From positions 47,422,911-47,486,910 of the forward strand of contig NC_037088.1 in NCBI RefSeq assembly GCF_002994745.2: a stretch of 64,000 nucleotides of DNA, read 5' to 3'. The translations under genes were made by a program, and so were the position numbers. Source of the stretch: Rosa chinensis (lineage: Eukaryota; Streptophyta; Magnoliopsida; Rosales; Rosaceae). Within the stretch, counting starts at the first letter, position 1. Each line of letters opens with the position of its first letter. The notes beneath the pieces are model-generated. The model was given only the letters and a program-made list of their open reading frames with translations. It was not told the origin of the DNA and did no database searches. Below are positions 59,735 through 64,000 of the stretch, piece by piece.

Positions 59735-60087
59735 GTTTTGGTACATGGAGGTTTCTGTCGAGTTTGATTAATTCACATCTGTTTGTCAACTCATATCCCC
59801 ATCAAAAACCTCTTAAAAACAGAGCTCAAAGAAAAAACATCTCAAATATGGCTTATTACTCTTAAAAACCATATGATTGGCATAGATAAAACCTTATAAA
59901 TTCACTTTCAAAATAAAATATCCCAACAACCTTTTCATCATTAAAGGTCATTCCCTTAATTTTATTTTTGATTATGGCAACTATTGCCGATGAATTTTTG
60001 TCGGTTATCAAACAATTTCTAGTGAATCTTTGTTGGTTTTTGAAAAATTGCCGACGATATATTGGTCGGAGAAGGTCACTCCCCTAA
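59488..60087. other. 3' flank of kiwellin pseudogene and repeat sequence
   Basis: Contains a short AT microsatellite near 59706-59731. From about 59970 GCCGATGAATTTTTGTCGG motifs begin an unclassified repeat that resumes after the MULE at 61583. Confidence 0.5.
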
Positions 60088-60096
60088 TTTTATTTT

Positions 60097-61573
60097 GAGA
60101 AAAATGCATCAACAGTCCTTCAACTCTTGTGCGTCGGCCAGTTTGATACCTAGACCCACAATGGTATCAATGTGATACATAGACTCATTATTTGCTATCA
60201 ACGACATACTTCCATCAATCGTCCGTCAAATATGATGACGTGGCATATACGTAGGGCAAAAGATAGGGGCAAAAAGGTCTTTTTAACTTGTTAATAAAAT
60301 AAATTGAATTACACTAAAAAAAAATTATTTGTTGGTCACATCATGATAATTTATTTTTTCCCTTTCTTTGGCTCTTGCTTAATCTAGAACGAGTCCTCTT
60401 TTTCCATTCAATTAAGTAAACTCCAAAAGAAGCCATGAATGGATATCCATTAGTACAAATCCAAGCCCAGATGACGTCTTCTGATTAAGATAATCCACAC
60501 CCTCATTCAATCCTACTCTCAGTCAATCCACACTGCCGCATCTCCGCCCTACTCTCAGTCAATCCTCCATTCCACACCTTCTTTACCCCACCTCCCATCT
60601 CTACCCAGCAAAGCCCTCGTCTCCAAATCCTCACTCGTTGTTTCCAGCCCCAGTTGGTCCTCTCCCAGACCCGCCATGTCTAGATGGCTTTTCCCCCCTC
60701 CTCTGCCTCATCGCGTCAACGGAGACTCCTCTCTATCCGCTCAACGAAAACTTGTACTAATCTAGGTTTTGCAGGTTCTTCCTTTCATAGCTACGGCTCC
60801 TTACACATCTGCTACTCCCTCGATGAATTAAACCCAAATGTAAATTCATTTGGGTTATAGATGTGAAGAAGATGATAGATGATGGTGTGGATTGTGAAGA
60901 GAGAAAGGCAGAGCGCATGATGATAGATGATTTGGGTTATTGCTTCAATTCTCTCTTTTTTTATTTCCTTTTTGTCTGGATTTTTTTTTTTTTGAAGTCA
61001 AATCCATCCTCATTTCCTCATTCAAATCCAACAACCAAAACTAAATCCCACAACAAGTACGCTAAGCTATTCAAACACATGGCAAGATACATATTCACCA
61101 ATGGAACAAACTCAGCAGCAGACACAAAAATCTCAAAATAAAAACTAAAAAAAGGAACAAATCGGGATTGAAAATCTCAATTACCAGCCCTACAAGAGGT
61201 AGGAGGATCTTTCTGGAGATCCTTGAGCTCCTTCAAGATCCGCTTGGACGCCATCACCTTCACAAAAGAGAAACACAGACGACAAACCCAGGAACCAAGG
61301 AAGAAGAAGAGGAGAGAGAAAATTATAAAAAAATCATTTAATTAAATAATTAAGTTGTTGGTAGAAATTGAGGGTTATTTTGGTCATTTGCCATCTCTGT
61401 TTTCTCCACGTGTTTGCCACGTCAGCTCTTTAACAAAACCGTTATGGAAATTTAACGGAAGTATGTCATTGATAGCAAATTTTAAGTTTAGGTATCACAT
61501 TGATACTATTGTGAGTCTGGGTATCAAACTGGCCGGTGCACAAGAGTTGAGGGACTGTTGGTGCATTTTTCTC
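60097..61573. mobile_element. Mutator-like element (Pack-MULE) with E2 ubiquitin-conjugating enzyme exon
   Basis: Left terminus GAGAAAAATGCATCAACAGT and inverted right terminus GAGAAAAATGCACCAACAGT begin terminal repeats of about 140 bp (TTGATACCTAGACCCACAAT compared with TTGATACCCAGACTCACAAT). A perfect 9-bp TSD TTTTATTTT flanks them (60088-60096 and 61574-61582). No transposase. The interior holds a ubiquitin-conjugating enzyme first exon and, at 60480-60760, C-rich sequence that may be a second captured piece I cannot identify. Confidence 0.9.
61185..61254 (-). pseudogene. Captured first exon of a UBC8/UBC10-type E2 enzyme
   Basis: From ATG at 61254 the minus strand reads MASKRILKELKDLQKDPPTS followed by CRAG, then a GTAATT donor. 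This is the near-invariant N-terminus and first exon of plant UBC8/UBC10-type E2 enzymes. The upstream CTCTTCTTCTTCC-like leader and about 100 bases of downstream intron are also present. The catalytic cysteine and the rest of the UBC fold are absent. Open and undamaged over this exon, so it could still contribute an ATG and splice donor to a chimeric transcript. Confidence 0.85.
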
Positions 61574-61582
61574 TTTTATTTT

Positions 61583-62103
61583 TTAAATATGACTCATGAA
61601 TTTTTGTCAGTTATTCCTAAAGAATTTTTTATCATTGACGAACATTGCCGACAGCTTTTTCGTTGAAAAATGTCATTCGATCCTCTAATCTTTTTTTTTT
61701 TTTCTTAACTTGATAACCATTGCTAATTAACTTAGGATCCAACTCCTTCAAAGAAATGTCTTTTTTCGCAGCACCTATGCGCAGAAGGGTAGTTAAATCA
61801 ATGATCAGTTCATGATTTTTGGGCAATGACAAAAGTGAGCTCTTTAGCTTCCACAGTTAGAATATGAGGAATATTATATCACATTCATATAAAACAAATT
61901 TTAAGAAGTCAAATTAGCTCTATATGTTTAAAATCAATCTCATCATGCATAGAAAATCTTTTTGATTTCAGGCTTTAAGTGATTCTATGTAGGGAAACCA
62001 AGCTGGCTGGAAAAGACGTGTTCTGCAGAGTGAGTAAAGCGCTCAAGCGGTAAGCGAACTTAGCTATCTTTATTGAACAGCGCCATCACATCCGGTAAAA
62101 GCC
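61583..62103. other. Spacer between MULE and Harbinger-like element
   Basis: Continuation of the GCCGAC-containing repeat, then AT-rich sequence; no gene. Confidence 0.5.
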
Positions 62104-62106
62104 TAA

Positions 62107-63413
62107 GAGCAAGTTCACCAGTAATCAAGAAATATCAAGGTCGTGAAGTCAAGAATTTGACCAGTCAAGATATTGTTCACTGCCACTGGACATGGGTTTA
62201 CACCCGTTGTTTTTCTTGACCGGTCAAGACTGTTCATCTTTCACTGTTCATCAAATTTAACTATTCATTTAGTGTTTTAACTGCTCATTTGTACTGTTCA
62301 CTTATTTTTCACTGTTCATTAAATTTTTTTTTTTTAAAAAAAAAAAATTAAATTAGAATATTTAATGTAAATAGATGATAATAATGGAGATTTATGCAAT
62401 TTACTATTTTGAATATAGGGTGTGTGCTTTAATAAAAGGAATTTTCAAACACAACTCTTGTACTAATTTTTTGCTTGCCTTAATGCACAATGTCACTCAA
62501 AGAGTTCAACCTTCAAAATTTTCCACCTTCCCTGCAAAGATTGGGCTGATCAGCTCTGCGGCCAATTTGCGTCAAAATGTGGCTTCACGCGCCTCCATAA
62601 GTCGTTTTTTTTTTTTTTTTTATTTGTGCCCACAGCCGGACATTGGCTTACAACTTTCCAAGACTTGCACAATTGAACATCTTCCTCATCCGTCCATCTC
62701 CTTTTATCTTGGGTATCTTCACTTTGATCTCCCTCTTGTCCGGCCACTGGACGTGTGTTTCTTGGTTGTTCGGCCATATTGGATAATGAAAAATTTGGAT
62801 GATGAGAGCTATATGAAGAGGAGGAAGGTGTAACTATGAACCCTAATTTTTTGGGTGTGAAATGTAAAGAAAATGCTAGGTATTTATAGATAAATTTTTA
62901 GAAATTTTTACAATTTTTTTTCTTACCGTTTGATTTAATATATATACATATTAATTGGTTGCCGTCAGATCTGCAAGTTAATTGAAACATACGGCTAAGA
63001 TTACTTGACCGTTGCAATCAAATTTTCTATTCATCCAACGGCTAGCTTCCACGCGTCCAAGTCTGCCTCCCAATTCATGTCGCTAGGCGACAAAAGCAGT
63101 CAACAATTGCGGTCAGCAATTGCAGTCTAGCGCCTCATTGGTGCGTCCCCTGCACTCGTCGTCTTCTCCGTGTCACTCTATGGTTGTCGGTCGCAACAGT
63201 CACCTCACATGCATGCTGGGCCGAGCTAGCAGCTAGGCAACATGGGTGATAAAATTAGTCACTGGCTTGCCTTTTATTTTGACTAGGGTCATCAAAAGCC
63301 AAAACATGGCTAGACAATATTGGCCCAGTGGAGTTGCAAAAACTGTCTTGTCCGGTCACCACATCATCATTCCATGTTTTTGCCCGATCAAACAGAAACC
63401 ACTGGACTTGCTC
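62107..63413. mobile_element. PIF/Harbinger-like non-autonomous transposon
   Basis: Left end GAGCAAGTTCACCAGT and inverted right end GAGCAAGTCCAGTGGT are flanked by TAA on both sides (62104-62106 and 63414-63416), the 3-bp target used by PIF/Harbinger elements. The interior carries a Myb/SANT-like remnant but no DDE transposase. It also has repeated ACTGTTCA motifs near 62170-62320. Confidence 0.75.
62550..62777 (-). pseudogene. Myb/SANT-like protein remnant of a Harbinger element
   Basis: The minus-strand frame gives RRWTDEEDVQLCKSWKVVSQ, then CPAVGTN, a lysine run coded by a T tract (62607-62622), and DLWRRVKPHFDANWPQS. The spaced tryptophans and WTxEEDxxLCxSW pattern match the DNA-binding partner protein that PIF/Harbinger elements encode beside their transposase. 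Only the N-terminal domain remains and the homopolymer tract probably disturbs it. Confidence 0.65.
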
Positions 63414-63416
63414 TAA

Positions 63417-64000
63417 AACTCTTTCTTTTGATAGGGAAAAATCAGCAAATCCAGGCCGAATGACTTACCTAGAACACTTTCTTCTTAGGGTTCCTCTAGA
63501 TCAGCTTCTCTCTTTTCACAGTTGAACTGGTGGGCCGGTCGTTTGGGTCAAACTACTGAACAAGGCACTAAACGGGGGATCTTGAATAAAAATTAAAAAA
63601 ATATTTAAAAAAATCCTCATCATGCCTACTAATTTTCTCACAAAATGACGAAACTAATTGTGGTTCATTTTTTCACAAGGATAAAACAAATGGATGTCTC
63701 ATTTAGATGAAATTAAATAAAACAAAAATGATCGATGCTTCGATGAGGATGCTTTTTTTTACGGGGTGCAAATGGAGCTTTGAAAAATCAATAGCTTCCA
63801 TTATCATGTTCAAAAAAGGTAGCACCAAATTAACAGTCATTGTAGTAATTAAGCCTCATTATCTAAATGCTTGAACAACATTACTATATAGTAATCTTAA
63901 TTAGCATTTCACAGCTCAAAAACAATGGGGACCTCTGGTTGATATCAATATTGACTAGCTAATTCTATTTCTGCAATGGAGACAAGATTTAATGGGGATT
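63417..64000. other. Right edge of window
   Basis: No gene. CCTCATTATCTAAATGCTTG at about 63856-63875 resembles 12135-12154 upstream of the intact kiwellin, hinting that another copy of that flank begins here. Confidence 0.35.

Overview
The window looks like AT-rich nuclear DNA of a eudicot plant. It carries spliced genes with GT/AG introns, RLP-type leucine-rich-repeat receptors, kiwellins, and dense nested plant transposons of the CACTA, Mutator-like, PIF/Harbinger, Ty1-copia and L1-type LINE groups. The mix of kiwellin and RLP arrays would fit Rosaceae, but the exact taxon cannot be fixed from the sequence alone.

Host genes. Four genes look functional: a secreted kiwellin (12729-13289, +), a seven-exon RRM-like gene with an eighth tiny start exon (16183-17584, +), an F-box/LRR protein (25704-27029, -) and a full-length LRR receptor-like protein (43041-45731, -). 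Around them lie broken relatives: two RLP pseudogenes (3800-4713 and 7261-10190, -), three kiwellin pseudogenes (18481-18850, 28496-29058, 58922-59487, +) and an F-box fragment (13496-13626, -). Kiwellin(+) followed by F-box(-) appears twice in the same convergent order, so the locus grew by segmental duplication and then decayed. RLPs and kiwellins are both linked to pathogen defence, so this reads as a birth-and-death defence cluster.

Mobile DNA. Eight elements have matching ends plus target-site duplications (TSDs). They are a degenerate copia-like LTR element (18903-25576, TSD AATCA); a 12.3-kb CACTA element (29083-41421, TSD GTT); a MULE (46499-48031, TSD TATATTTTT); an LTR element (48611-58622, TSD GGTAC) that itself holds a copia element (49983-54749, TSD CTTAT) and a fold-back MULE (55129-56334, TSD TAAATATTA); a second gene-carrying MULE (60097-61573, TSD TTTTATTTT); and a PIF/Harbinger element (62107-63413, TSD TAA). 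A LINE (about 31496-37046) sits inside the CACTA element. The first 3.8 kb appears to be the end of another CACTA-like element whose other end is outside the window.

The striking theme is gene capture. The CACTA element carries exon-intron pieces of an ANTH-type clathrin-assembly protein and a serine carboxypeptidase-like protein. One MULE carries an alpha-tubulin exon piece amplified three times in tandem. Another carries the first exon of a ubiquitin-conjugating enzyme. The element at the left edge carries aminopeptidase P exons. Coordinates and homologies come from reading the sequence and remembered family motifs; no database search was run.
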